The notes beneath the pieces are model-generated. The model was not told the DNA's origin and made no database searches. It saw nothing but the letters and a program-made list of their open reading frames with translations. The translations under genes and the position numbers were made by a program. A DNA stretch of 64,000 nucleotides from Isoetes taiwanensis (Eukaryota; Streptophyta; Lycopodiopsida; Isoetales; Isoetaceae). Each line of letters starts with the position of its first letter. Position 1 is the first letter of the stretch. Location: the NCBI GenBank assembly GCA_021234155.1, contig JAJEKV010000006.1:13110143-13174142 (forward strand). Direction: 5' to 3'. This document shows, in pieces, positions 44,263 through 55,851 of the stretch.

Positions 44263-45541
44263 TGACCCAATCCCAGCGACCGCAAGTGAGGGCATAAAAC
44301 CGCACAATGCTCCACCATCCTCAAGATGAAGGCCACAACAAAGGGGCGGAGAGGGCTCACACCCTAAAAATCGACTCACAAGGGCATTCACCCCGACATG
44401 CTGAAGTGCACCACACCGCCAAGCACCTAACCTAACCTTCTTGGGGGGAAGTGAGCTCCATGTCCACGCCCAAACCGAAGGCCATCGAGAACCCTTAAGC
44501 TGCAGAGACCACTTGCATGAAGGGGCAGAGTGTCATGAATAGCCCGGCACACGGTAACAAGACCGCACAAAACAAGAAGACACAACATCCTGATGAACCT
44601 TCCAAACTGCACCATCACATCATCACGAGGGACTATAGGTATGTGTAATGGAATACTCCCATACTAGTTCTCGGATAGCCTTGTCACTGCCCCTCGCGTA
44701 AGCGAGCTCGAAAGAACTCCCACGAAGCTAGCTGGCCACCCCAATACCAATCCTCCAAGGTGAGCCACAGCAGCTCGCCTCCAATGGGCTCACGTCAGAG
44801 CATGCACGTGGCAGCCAAGGGAAAGTCTTGGCGGGGGTAGAGGAACCCACAAGAAAGGAGAAGAGTGGTGATAAACTGAGGCATAATCTAGCTGGAAGAG
44901 CACACGCACATGATCCCAAGCCCGCAAATATCCCCTGGGCGAGAAAAGGGGATGCATGGGAAAGGCCGGGAGACCATACAACAGTGCCGAGGGGCAACTC
45001 CACATGCACAGACGGCTTTGCCCAAACGCCACACAATGGCGAAGAGATCGAACAACAAACCCACTTCAGAGAAGATGCTCCATCTGCGAGAATGCTCCAA
45101 ACAAACTTGAGACCGACACCGACTATGCGGCCAAATCAAATCCAGAAATGGCCAAGCCCCCATCCTTTCGGGGGAGACACTTCCACCAAGCCACTTTAAC
45201 AACCGCCCCTTCATCATCCCCCAGCCCACACAAAACACCTTACTATGCGGCGCCAAATCGAATGACCAAGCCCCCATCCTCTTGGGGCGGAGACACTTCC
45301 ACCAAGCCACTTTAACAACCGCCCCTTCATCATCCCGCCCCACACAAAATTTCAACAATCTTATCCAAAGCACGTATCTTACCCTCGAGGAGCTAACATC
45401 GCAGATGTTTGTATACACATGAGTGCTACAAAGTATTGACTTGGCAATAGTGATCCTACCTGCCATGGACAACTTGCTACCCTTCCACCAATTGAGGTGT
45501 TTCTGCAATCCCTGCAAAATCTCATCCCACACCCTCCCCAT
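44263..45541 (-). pseudogene. LINE F ORF2 C-terminal region (before the LTR insertion)
   Basis: GRVWDEILQGLQKHLNWWKG and SKLSMAGRITIAKSILCSTH match the conserved post-RT segment of plant LINEs (W-K-x-K-x-LSxAGRxxLxKSV). Further down are frames with WWKCLRPKRMGAW, then Trp/Cys-rich decayed sequence. A 120-bp tandem duplication (45120-45350) doubles the WKCLRPKRMGAW part. The frame is unbroken for 217 codons and then decays. Confidence 0.75.
45120..45350 (+). repeat. Tandem duplication of about 120 bp inside LINE F
   Basis: ACTATGCGGC..CCAAGCCCCCATCC and CCACTTTAACAACCGCCCCT occur at 45,121-45,212 and again at 45,241-45,333 with small differences. Confidence 0.85.
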
Positions 45542-45550
45542 GGAAATCTC

Positions 45551-45561
45551 ATCCGATTAAG
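45551..45561 (+). repeat. Candidate target-site duplication of LINE F (right)
   Basis: ATCCGATTAAG; see 29590-29599. Confidence 0.6.
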
Positions 45562-45677
45562 TTTGCCTTAACTTAATGACTGTAATGGAAAACCATAATC
45601 TCTTTTCAGTTAAGTTAGGAGATAACCAACCGGTTAAATTAACCTAACTTAATGGCGAGTGAGAAATGGCCCTTATC

Positions 45678-45862
45678 AAGTTAAGCTAGCAATTATTATT
45701 AGATGAACCACTGGAATAAAAAAGGGATCTTTAAATTGGGGAAGGCCTTTAAAGTAATATAAGGCAGCGAATATTTATAAAAAAAAGGAAGGCTACGAAC
45801 CTTTTATCTAAAAGGTTCTATCTGGAATATCTACAAAGGAGCAGATAGGCGGATGAGGAGGA
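45678..45862 (+). repeat. LTR G, matched block in the 5' LTR
   Basis: Pairs with 55577-55760; contains TATAAGGCAGC-type TATA sequence and AAAGGTTCTATCTGGAATATC. Confidence 0.85.
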
Positions 45863-46251
45863 CACTCTTTGACTAACAACTGGAGTATCCAGACCTGCGA
45901 CCAAGGCAGACAGACTGTTACAATTCATTGGCGATCAGGACAACGGGCACGATTAACAAAACAATGAAAAAAATTGGCAAACAGGGAACCTCTATGACTA
46001 GTAACTGCCAGAATTGCCTATTTAAGTCCAGAGATCTACACCAGCAATTCTTGGCATTTGCGATTTTCCTATTTATAAGTATGTTGAACCTCTAGCCTAA
46101 GTTTTTGTATTATAAATTGATTGCTCAGATGCACCGTCAATCCCTTATGATTAACGAAAATTCTACCTAAACCTATTTTTAGTCAATCTTTCCTTGAATT
46201 TGTGATTTGCTACATTGACAGATTCTTTAGTGGCTAATTTGTTTTCCTTAA

Positions 46252-48897
46252 CACTAGAGTTGTCCCTTGATGGACCATAAATGGTTCATTTGTACAGTTT
46301 GCTTTAAAATTCATATAAAATCAATGGCATAAAATTCAGTTAAGCCCTTTTTATACGTTAATATGTGGCAGTCACTTTGCATAGGAAAAATAGTTAAAAA
46401 TGCATATACCCCTAAAATTGAAAGTTATGCTTGGGTGAATCAAGGGGGGTCAAGTCCAGTTTGCTTCATGTTTATATAATATAAAACTGTCTCAACAAAA
46501 GGATTTTTTTTATTTTTTTTCATTATAATGGTATTTTTCTATACGAGATAAGGATGAATACACAAAAAACCTTGTTCCAATCCGAAGTCTAGGAAGCAAG
46601 ATATAGCCAGTCAAACATGATAGGGTCAAAACAGTTTTTCCTCTTACATTGGACCAATATGGTTCCTGGAAGGTCGTTTCAATTAAAATTCTATAACTTT
46701 TGCATGAAAATGATTTTTTACTTCAAATTTGGTATATAAGTAGTTGACTAATTGCTTCATGCATAAAAATTGTTTGTTGGCCTGTAATTTGAAGGTTCGG
46801 CTTTGACTTATAGTTAACAATTTTAAGTGACTTTTAATTGATGTTTATTTTGTTATATTTGAAGGAAATTTATTGAAATAGTATGTCATTGAAAAAATCA
46901 TATATGAATGCTTGTATAGATATGAGATCAATGAAAAAACAAGTAAAGAAAAAGAGCAAAAGGCACGATCATGATAAATCAATAAAGGTTTTTGTATCTA
47001 AGACCATTACTGGTCCACATGTTCACTTTAAATCAATAACATCTTTATCTTAGTCAATCTCAAGCTGAATTTTAGGATATTGGTATTTCATGAGCTCTTC
47101 TATCAATAAAAAATATCTATTGCTAGGTTTGGGCTAAAAGTTTTAGCATTAGTTCCAAGTTATCATCAAATATTTTCAATGTTTGATCTCTAGATTTGTG
47201 CCTTGAGGAAGAACTTCAAACACCATATTTCAAAGCTTCCCAAAGTTAAGAAAGCAATTCAAGATGAACCAAGGAAAAATATGAAAAGGTATGACTAAAG
47301 AAGATCAAGATAGACTGCTACGTCGATGCCAATTATTGGTCCACATGACCTCTCATTTCAAAGTTAAGAACATCATTATCTTAATCGATTCTTTAGAATA
47401 TAGTTTATACCACATTATATATGATAACATTAGTTGGTTAAGGAGGATTGTCTATCTAAAGGATGATATCGAAGCACGAAAATTAAGCAGTTAAGGGTTA
47501 CTTTGAATGTATGAGGAAGTCCACTTACACCTTTCAAAGATTATCTTATAGACGATGAGAAATCATAATATCATTATAGGGGACAAAATGAATAGAGCCA
47601 GTGCAAAAAAATAGAGAAATTTTCTCAATCCACTTGGTTTAATCCTGGACCTATAAATAGTCCATACTTATTTATATTCAAATCTTGTATATAATACATT
47701 ATTCTAACATAAAATTGAGATATATATTGTCAACAAAAGTTCAAATTTACAAAAATTTATAGCCTATCATAAAAGTTGATCTACATGTACTATGGTTCTA
47801 CTTAGACTACAATACTTTGGAGCAGTCACACATTGACTAACTTTATAATAGTGGAAAATAAGTAGATTTCTTCAATTTTTTCTTCTAATAAGACCACACC
47901 AAGGACCTCAATATCCATTTTTATCATATATTGTGCCATTTAAAAAATCTATGGGAGAAATGTAGTGCAATAGGTTAATATTTTAGATGAATTAAAAAAC
48001 ATGTACAGAAAGTCTTTTGATCTATTTATTTATAGTCATGGCTAAACTTCATGATATTGTCCTCCATTCATAAATAACCATCACTATCTACATCATTGTT
48101 GAGTTTTGGACCTATAAGGGTATAATCAACACACCTTGGAACCTTTCTTTGTGTTCATCCTGTTATATTAGATCTTGTTTAGATCTAGATAATACATGGT
48201 TATACCCTAGTTACATTATATTTATGTTGATAAAGTAAATTCCTATATAGAGTTAATTAGAATGCATCATTTACTATCGTTATGAGACTTATAGATGGGG
48301 TTTATTGGAGCACTTTAACCTATATTTGTATTTTGAATTCTGTACAATAAATTTTTTAGTTAATAACGATACTAATATAACATATAAACATCTAAAAAAT
48401 TCCTTGCACTATGTCTTGTTAAGGACTCATTGTCACAAAAAGTAAGTCAAAAGTTGTAATAATAAGAGAGAAATAATTCTTGAATCTCATGCAGCATTTT
48501 TAAGCAAAATAGGGTTTGGCGACTTCAATTGACATCAAACGATAGCAGCCAAACATGAAAACATGCAAATCAATATGTTTTATCATAATATATCAATTAC
48601 TTTCATATTTAGCAAGGTTTAGACACTTTTATGCTAGAAAATTGAAGAATGCAGTTCTGGAGTGCTGTAAAAACTGCCAAATTCTTCAAAGTTTGAACAA
48701 TCATACCAATATAAAGGTGAATCCAGTAGTCATGAAATTCTCACAAGTCGTTAAGAATCAAGTGAAGACTCAAATGGTAGTGGTATGTTTTAAAATTAAA
48801 AATTTTTCTTGCGAGATATATGGGTTTAAGTGGCAGGGGGTATGGTGGACCATTTCTGGTCCATGGACCAGAAATGGTCCCCGGGACAACTCTAGTG
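46252..48897. mobile_element. 2.65-kb TIR element with TTAA target duplication (piggyBac-like, non-autonomous)
   Basis: CACTAGAGTTGTCCC at 46252-46266 is the exact inverse of 48883-48897, and both ends are flanked by TTAA (46248-46251 and 48898-48901). Excision rejoins LTR sequence (TTTTCC-TTAA-GCCTTTCC). A 4-bp TTAA duplication is characteristic of piggyBac; CACTA elements make 3-bp duplications, and 3 bp do not match here (TAA versus TTA). Sub-terminal GGACCA..AAATGG.CC repeats occur at both ends, including a perfect 34-bp palindrome at 48847-48880. The interior is AT-rich with no recognisable transposase; the longest frame (48555-48971) has no known motif. Confidence 0.78.
48847..48880. 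repeat. Perfect 34-bp palindrome near the right end of the TTAA element
   Basis: GGACCATTTCTGGTCCA is followed by its exact reverse complement. A partial version (TGGACCATAAATGGTTCA) sits at the left end near 46,270. Confidence 0.93.
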
Positions 48898-49052
48898 TTA
48901 AGCCTTTCCTATTCCAAAATTCAGTCTTTCTCGTAGATTCTCTTGCTCAGGATAGCCCGGTTGGGAGGTGAGCTTTGCCCTTAAGGGGTGGATTTGCATT
49001 TATGCTCTTTATTTCTTGATGATTGTACGTACAGCCTGGAGTTTACTCATTC

Positions 49053-49066
49053 GTATCAGAGCACGG
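49053..49066 (+). other. PBS-like site of LTR element G
   Basis: GTATCAGAGCACGG shortly after an LTR-like CA end (49048-49049); resembles the initiator tRNA primer site lacking its first bases. Confidence 0.6.
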
Positions 49067-49497
49067 TTCCGGTTTCTTTAAGAACTGTGGGAATAGATTC
49101 ATATAATTAAATTTTAGAATTTAGAACATGAATTCTAGAACCTAGATGAATTAATATAGTAGTTTTTATTGAAGAACAGATGCATCCAGTTAGCCAGTAA
49201 GGAATCACTTCCTCGAACTAATCCTTGTTGTGATGAACTGACTAACAATTTTTGGTTTCTTTTGGAACATGGTACGAAGTCTAGAATTCTGTTTAAAATT
49301 TTTACTTGAGTAGAATTATCCAGTAATTTAAGAAGTCTCAGGGTTGATATCCAAGTTAAATTTTACGTGTTATTGAAGCAGCAAGGTTGAAGATTGTAGA
49401 TTACTTAATTCAAGCAAGACAAAGATTGTCGATACTGAAGATTCTAGATCATTAATCAAGAATAGAATAGAATATAATAGGTTTTTAGCGTCCACGG

Positions 49498-49511
49498 AGA
49501 CCAATTGGCCT
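49498..49511 (-). other. 3'-UTR stem-loop of LINE D
   Basis: Sense strand AGGCC...GGTCT (one G-U pair in RNA), followed by CCGTGGACGCTAAAA. Confidence 0.6.
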
Positions 49512-49639
49512 ATGGGACCCAAACAAGAAGAGAGCAAATAGTTTATTACATGTGATTAAAAACCCCTTGAAGGGTTTTCGAGGGGAAAACCTTAGCAATA
49601 ATAAGCATCTTTGGCACACCGCATACAATTGCATAGGAC

Positions 49640-49921
49640 AGTTCAAGACCCAGTCCAGTAGGGACACAAACGAGTCCGTGCATCCATAACCTCCGGAGGT
49701 ATGACCCCAACAAACCCAATCGACGTAGTCAATAACCGATGCAACGGCTGGCCGTGCACTAGTAGTCGAACATACCTCTCTCGGATATGGGCAAATGCCG
49801 GGCAGATCTGGAGGGTATGACATTCATCCTCAATCGCACCCCGGGTGGCAACACTGGGTAAAGCCTTTGCTCGTGGCTTCCCGAGCCCAACGCTCTGTTT
49901 CAATCTTGAGGCGATGTGCAC
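49640..49921 (-). pseudogene. LINE D ORF2 C-terminal Cys/His region
   Basis: GAIEDECHTLQICPAFAHIR then ERYVRLLVHG fits the zinc-finger end (C...H..C) found in many LINE ORF2 proteins. Open for about 90 codons, then stops. Confidence 0.6.
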
Positions 49922-50589
49922 CCGCTTGAATGGAAGCTATAAGTCACAGATCTTCATGGGCATTTGGGTGTACAAGTCTTGGTGTGGGCCTCTTGTGAGC
50001 CTAGGGATTGACTTCTTGGCGATAGTGTGCCCGACTTAACGTCGCGTCGAGCCTACGCATCCCGGCTTCGCGAAGGAAAGTAGCATCTAGGTGCAGTTTA
50101 AGTGCCTCGCGATCTTTCTTTGTCCCGGACGGGCGATCTGTTTGCTTGCACGCCCGGTGGAGAACCATCGAAGCTTGCTTATCTTTCCGACCTTTTGGAT
50201 TACACCGTGGCCAAAGCAAGATGGGGCAAGCGTGTATCCATAGCCAGCGACCACCTTTAAAAGTAAACGATATGGCGTTCCAATGCAGCCCGGAAGGGGT
50301 AGAAAGCCCGTCTCATGGAGTAGGATCTGGTGCGGGCTGTGGACTTCACCCCGGGGCCCGTGCCAAAAGGCCTTACACCGCTTTCGAGGTCATTCCAGTC
50401 TTTGAGGATATCACCGACCCCACACTTCTGCCCCATACAAAAGGACCGCTCAACCAAGGCCCAAACAAATGTGACTGGTGGCCCCAGTATAACTCGCCTT
50501 TGTGGTCATTTGTTACGCATGGCATACGCTGCTTTCCAACCCGCCATGACCCGCAATCGATAGCCGCGATTCCAATGGGTGGTAGTTGA

Positions 50590-51310
50590 GAACTCAATCC
50601 CCAAGTACTTGTAGGTCGGAGCCACCTCTACCTCTTGCCCCCGGTAAGTGAAGGTGGGAAGCCCCGGTCGTGGGACGATGCAACTAGCAAAGACCTAGTT
50701 TTGGCCAAGTTAACTTCGCATGCCCGGTTTAGCAAAAGTGTCAAGAGCATCCAGTGTGTTGCATGTCCTTTGGAGTATAGGCCATGAGGTTGACATCGTC
50801 GGCATATATGAGTTGCGGATTGTGTGATGCATGAGATGTGTACGCCTCCCCATGCTCGAGAGAGCCAATCTTCCAACCGATCAATGTATAGGCCAAAGAG
50901 TGTGGGGGAGAGGGGGAACCCCGACGACTCCAATGCTACGGATTCTGCGCTACCGCTGCTGATGTGATACGGCCCGAGCATGCCTCGCATTGGCCTATAT
51001 AATCGTGCATTCTCACAAGTTCGGGGGTCCCCTACCGCTTAATCCGTCCCGAGCTTGTTGCGGGTAATCGCGGTCGAACGCTTTTGCAAAATCGGCCAAA
51101 CAACAAAGATGTGATTCGCAAGGATTCCCGCTATCCTCAATCAATGCGCAGAGTGAAGATATGATCAATGGTGGAATGGCCGGAAACCTGCCTTTGTGTA
51201 AGAGTCGCGCCTCCGTTTCCTCTGCCCATATTGTCACGCTGCTCAAGGATGCCCAATAATTTTGCAAGAGAGAGTCATAATAATAGTACGGTAGTTGGCG
51301 GGCATTGAGG
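50590..51310 (-). pseudogene. LINE D reverse transcriptase
   Basis: CCLADFAKAFDRDYPQQ (RT block 3) near 51,090 and SGFPLSPTLFGLYIDRLEDW near 50,900. NPQLIYADDVNLMA (catalytic YADD) lies in another frame near 50,810, then VNLAKTRSLLVAS. The order matches LINE RT. Frameshifts separate the blocks. Confidence 0.82.
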
Positions 51311-51465
51311 GTCCCCCGCTTTGTATATGGGCACTACTCAGCTAGTGGTCCATTGCGTAGGGAAGCCTTCGCAATGCTTTATTGAACAATGCCGTGAGGA
51401 CCAGCACCCGGCCCAGCCATTTCGAGGTTCTCGTCAAGATGCCATCTAAATCTGCCGCCTTCCCA

Positions 51466-52900
51466 TTAGCTAGACGTAGGGCCCATGATAACATCCCCTC
51501 TCGTGATAACCGTAGCCATGCCTATCTGTGGAGGGGATCGGTGTTCGCCCTCGAGCTGGTCGCATGACCGCGCAAGCACCGCACTATTGCCCGAGGTGAT
51601 GTTCCCCGTGGGTCGCGGCAGCTTGCTCAAGACCCTTCTCCGTAATGTCTCGGGGTGCCACCCGGAGACCAAACATCTGCTTTTGATGCTCTGCGAGGTA
51701 TCCGCCTTCTTGTTCTTGAGAAAGGAGCGTGTATTGACCGATGGCCTGTGGGCGGAGATGGATCGATGACTTGCCCGAGTGTGGTTTGAGCTCCCGACAC
51801 TCATCATCAAACCATTTGTTGCCGGAAAGGTGGTAGTGCACGGTGGTTCGCCGCGGAGCCCTCTCCCAAAGCATCTTCGCCACCGTCGAGCGGTGAGTCA
51901 GTCACGCCATTGCTCTTGAAGTGTGGGGGAGTTGCGCTAGCCCCGGCCAGATCATGCTCAAGCGGTGGGCATAGGTCCCCAAAGGTCGTGAGTCCAGCGC
52001 TGTACCGGGCACCCGTGTGTTGAAGCAAAGAAAAGCACGGGAGCCTCCCAATGGAGATGCATGAACAGAGGCGGTGGTCCGAATCTACTTCCCTCGTCCC
52101 GAAAGTGTCTGTCCCCGATGGAAAAATGAGTAACCAAAAAGTGATCCCGCCTCAACCAGCAGATAATCCACCACACCGGAGCCGCCCCTTGGTTCTCACG
52201 TCTACAAGTGTAGGAATCGAAGATGGCCATTGTGCCAACCCATTACAAATAACCGGTCAAAGATACTACCCAAGAACAACAACCGCCTTGCCATAGCGAA
52301 ATATGGGTACATCATCCGATATCCTTGACCAAGCCACCTCTCAGGTTCAACCGCAAGACGTCCTCTGCCAGGGGTCAAATTTTGGAACACGCTTTCGGCT
52401 CACGTGGTGCATTAAAAGTCGCCAAGCAACATAACCCCCAATTGTTTTGTGTCCAGATGTCATCATATAGATCGACATAGGGCTCCAATCGATCCACATC
52501 CAAATGAGTGTTATAGAAGTTGCTCGGCATGTGGAAAGTAGCATCTTTGCTATGAGGAGAGTGTCGCCATCCATGCCGCACGCCGCACCCACAAGTAGCG
52601 ATTGTGCACATGCGTTTTTGTGCAACGGGCCGGTGCCTCAAGGTTGCACGGGTAGTAGCAGTAACGCCGCCATGCCCCTCGCTGCCCGTGCACTCATTGA
52701 ACACCGAAATGCGAATAGCTGGGAGGTCCGTGTAATGCAGGTTCTCGCATGCTCCCATGTTTCCATGAGGAAAATGAGATCTATATCACGGTGCAATAGA
52801 GTTGAGACTCTCACCTTTACGCGAGGGAAGCCCCGCCGGTTCAAGACACCATCCGAGGCACGAGTTCCTATTTGTTGGCATTCGATGTGGAAAACCATGA
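51466..52900 (-). pseudogene. LINE D endonuclease and linker
   Basis: RVSTLLHRDIDLIFLMETWE (endonuclease ExxE region) near 52,790, then frames with LFDRLFVMGWHNGHLRFLHL and SYTCRRENQGAAPVWW, and the linker motif NKWFDDECRELK near 51,830 found between endonuclease and RT. Strongly decayed. Confidence 0.7.
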
Positions 52901-52959
52901 TCTACCCCGTTGCAGGGGGAGTGTGCAGCGGCCTGAGCAGCGGGCGGCGGGAGGGAGCG

Positions 52960-54440
52960 TGAGGTGCAGTAGGGGGTACTGGCTTAGCGGCAGGGAGCAG
53001 GGTAAAGCCACGGCGCATTGCATCAGCGACCCCAGGCGGCCGACATGAAAATCACGAAGCTTCCCCCTGACAAAGACTGCGACCCCCTCTCTACGACGGC
53101 GTCCGACGCCCCCGACCGGGCTACCATGGACCTCCAAGGTATCGGGTGAGATCCCGTCGGACATACGAAAGTGCCCCCTCAATTGCCTTACTGGATGCGG
53201 TGATGGCTCACGTGATCGCGATGTTCCGCTAATCGCGGAAGGTAAATAACGCTACAAGCGATTCGCTGGAGTCCCAAGCAAGCGGCTTGCTCTAGCAATG
53301 TGTACCGGCAATGAATGCCATTCGAGATAGGATCTCATCCCCACGCGCTTTGGCGAGATCTTTCCCTCCCTTCCTCCGAGAGTCCACGCACCACCACATT
53401 ATGACGCCGGGCGCGCTCCGCCTCCTCGCGCTTCTTATCGGGTCGAGGGCAACATTAGCCGTCCCAGCAGGATGCCCGCTGGTGGAGCGTGTGGGTCACG
53501 CTCCGCAGGGGCGATGTGGTGTGTGAGGTGGAGGAGGTGGTGTCTGTCACTCGCTTACGCCCGGACGGCGGGGGCACGCGGCGCCAGGTCGCCCCTGTTT
53601 GCGCCTCTGGCCGCCTCGGAGTCGAGCCCAGCTCCTGTTGGAACCTCCTCGCCGCTGGCCACAACTCACTCGTGCAAAGGCCGCAGTGTGTTCATGGACC
53701 TCAAAGATGGAGGCCGCTGCCTTGTTGGGCAATGGTTGCTTTGCCTCCTGAATCTCCGATCCTGTGTCTCCGCCCTACTACTTCCTCGGCTCTGCCTGGG
53801 CTTCGGGGGCTTCGGGCGGCGTTTCATTATCGATTGCGGCATACCCCTCTGCTTTTCACTTGAGGCGAAATAGTTGCCAGCAGATCCGCTCAACACCACG
53901 TTTGTCACGCCCATAGTCTCCATGGTGGTGAGGGGGAATCCACGCTGAAGCCCGGTCGGGTAGGCCATGCTTATCCTGTTGCCTTTCAAAGTGGGCCAGC
54001 GGCCCTGATCTTCCAACTCTTTGCGCATGAGTCTCCATCTTCAGAACCCGGATTGCCTTTTTCTTTTGCCAGCCTCTTTTTGAGCGCGTGGGATCTTCGA
54101 GGGATCAGATCTGGCGCTGTCAATCCACTGCATCCGGGTTACATTGCTCGACGATCATCCAAATTGTTTTCATGGCCCTCGTCTGCGTCATTATTTTGGG
54201 CTTGAGCAGCCTTCATCCATCTCCCCGAAGTCAATCTCATAGATTGAGCCTTCGGGCGGGCTTCCCTCTCCTCATGGAAGAGGTTTCTCCCTTGTCTTTG
54301 TTATCTGACCGGGGCCGTTTTCGTGGCGGCCCCTCCTCCTGGTTCTCCCAGGTAGGCTGGGGCTGGGGCTGAGGAATATCCCCCTCCAAATGGGGGTCTG
54401 GGCAAGATGCAAGAACAGATTTAAAAAAATCTAGAGCCAT
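52960..54440 (-). pseudogene. LINE D ORF1-like region
   Basis: Starts MALDFFKSVLASCPDPHLEG near 54,440, then basic/Pro-rich sequence (GPPRKRPRSDNKDKGETSS), frames with GRWPTLKGNRISMAYPTGLQ and a Pro/Arg/Ser-rich stretch. It ends near VFVRGKLRDFHVGRLGSLMQ, reminiscent of the ORF1 ends of copies A-C. Whether ORF1 and ORF2 were also split by one UAG cannot be judged. Confidence 0.5.
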
Positions 54441-55446
54441 ATTGAGTCAATTAAGGATGGAAATATTAGACATCCTCTACCAGAGAAAGAGAGGGATTGA
54501 TTTGGTGTCAGAGACTAATTTACTCGCAAATTTTGCTTATTAAGAATTTGAAGAAAGAAATCTCTTAAGAAGGAGTTGCCTCTAAGCATGGAGGGATGCA
54601 AGAAGTTGCCAAATTGAGCCGATAAAGAAGAACATGGAAAGAAGAGTAAAAGAAGGAATAGTTATGGAAGATACAAATACAAAGTTATAGAGACAAAGCT
54701 GCTACAACGTGATTCACCAAAGAAAGAACTGTTGCAATAACTTCGAATATGCAAGGCACTTTAGAAACAATTTCGCAGTGATCATCAACGAATCGTTTCA
54801 AGACATCTCTAATATCTTTGACCTCGTCTCCTGCTTCAAGGAATATCAAATCTACCAAGCTCCTTCAATAAACAGCTTCTAGATCTTAATTCTATTCTAT
54901 AATACTATAAGTCATATGCTTTGTTTCCAGGTATCCCAAAATTTTGATAATTTTTTAAGCCTAAATCTTAAACTTGGATTGTGACTAGATTTAAATATCT
55001 AGTGGTTTTGTTAAATTGCCTTTTCCTAAGCTTGTCCTAGATTTGGTTTGTTGGAGGGTGTTCTCTAGTGGTTAGTGGTTACATTGAATTTTCCTTAAAC
55101 CGACACTTTCCTTCTAAACCAAAAACCAAATTTTGAATATTTGTGCCAAGTTACCTTAGAGGATTCTAAGGTGTTTAGTTCTTAATTCCTTTCCTTTTCT
55201 AAAACTAAAACTTAGTTGTTAAGAATTACCTTGTATTTTTGTCTTTATGTTAATAGCTTTTAAAGCAACTATTATGACTGCAGCATAATAGTTGGTCTTG
55301 TAAAGCTTTAGCTTTAAGGGCTGGACAAATATTTAGCCTGAAGGATTGGACTTGATTATTTCTGAATGTGGACTCAATCAGTTGCAACCATGGACTTGAT
55401 TGTGTTTAATTGCCTTATAATTTCTTGATCGAGGACGATCAAATCC
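54441..55446. other. Non-coding interior of LTR element G
   Basis: AT-rich, no ORF with recognisable motif. Confidence 0.5.
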
Positions 55447-55462
55447 TGGGAAGGGGAGGAAT
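55447..55462 (+). other. Polypurine tract of LTR element G
   Basis: TGGGAAGGGGAGGAAT immediately before the LTR start TGATATGGTGG. Confidence 0.75.
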
Positions 55463-55760
55463 TGATATGGTGGTGCTCGGGGGAGTGGCTATGGGAGGAG
55501 CAAGAGAATGAGAAAGAAAGTTAAATTGTTTGGATCAAACCTTAGAGCTTAATATATTAGTGAATATCCAATTATTAAGTTATGCTAGCAATTACTATTA
55601 GATGGACCATTGGAATAAAAAAGGGATCTTTAAATTGAGCAAGGACTTTAAACTAATATAAGGCAGCAAGATATTTATAAAAAAAGAAGGGTACGAACCT
55701 TTTACCTAAAAGGTTCTATCTGGAATATCTATAAAGGAGCAGATAGGCGGACAAGGAGGA
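55463..55760 (+). repeat. Truncated 3' LTR of element G
   Basis: Starts TGATATGGTGGTGCTC; the block 55577-55760 matches the 5' LTR. Similarity ends at about 55,760 and the rest is missing. Confidence 0.75.
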
Positions 55761-55851
55761 TCTGCAGTGAGATCGGCTCGGGGAAAACACGTCCTTCTTT
55801 CGCATCAACTCTGGAGCACCACCAATAGCTGATGCCCCGTGGACGGCCTCT

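Larger units (their letters stand above)
29600..45550 (-). mobile_element. LINE copy F, 5'-truncated, poly(A)-tailed, interrupted by a 14.2-kb LTR retrotransposon
   Basis: Minus strand. It starts at about 45,550 inside the RT C-terminal region and ends in a (T)11 run (plus strand 29600-29610) after GATGACACAT, a poly(A) tail. It is flanked by near-identical ATCCG(A)TTAAG. The coding remnants lie at 44,263-45,541 and 29,700-30,037; the rest is a nested LTR element. The poly(A) tail distinguishes it from the (TC)n-associated copies A-C. Confidence 0.72.
49464..54440 (-). mobile_element. LINE copy D, decayed, inserted in LTR element G
   Basis: Minus strand, about 5 kb. ORF1-like N-terminus near 54,440 (MALDFFKSVLAS), endonuclease near 52,900-51,950, RT near 51,300-50,600 and a Cys/His region near 49,900-49,750. 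The 3' UTR ends with a hairpin and GGACGCTAAAA near 49,480, then (TATTC)n. GC content is higher than in the surroundings. Frameshifts and stops are everywhere. The 3' hairpin relates it to copies B and C. Confidence 0.82.
45562..55760 (+). mobile_element. LTR retrotransposon G (plus), non-coding, host to a TTAA element and LINE D
   Basis: Matching blocks at 45678-45862 and 55577-55760 (GCTAGCAATTA, TGGAATAAAAAAGGGATC, CCTAAAAGGTTCTATCTGG) are LTR parts. The 5' LTR ends near 49,049, with a PBS-like site after it. The 3' LTR starts at 55,463 right after GGGAAGGGGAGGAAT and is cut off after about 300 bp. Removing the nested elements leaves about 1.4 kb of interior with no gag or pol, so it is non-autonomous or deleted. 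The purine tract and preceding sequence look Ty3-like. Confidence 0.7.

Noticed and set aside
44728-45315. Several overlapping ORFs on both strands
   Set aside because: Shadows of the decayed LINE F ORF2 and its 120-bp tandem duplication.
46252-48897. CACTA (En/Spm) classification from the terminal CACTA
   Set aside because: The flanking duplication is TTAA (4 bp); a 3-bp duplication does not match, and no CACTA-type subterminal array is seen.
53311-53873. GC-rich plus-strand ORFs
   Set aside because: Antisense shadows of the LINE D ORF1 region; no motif.
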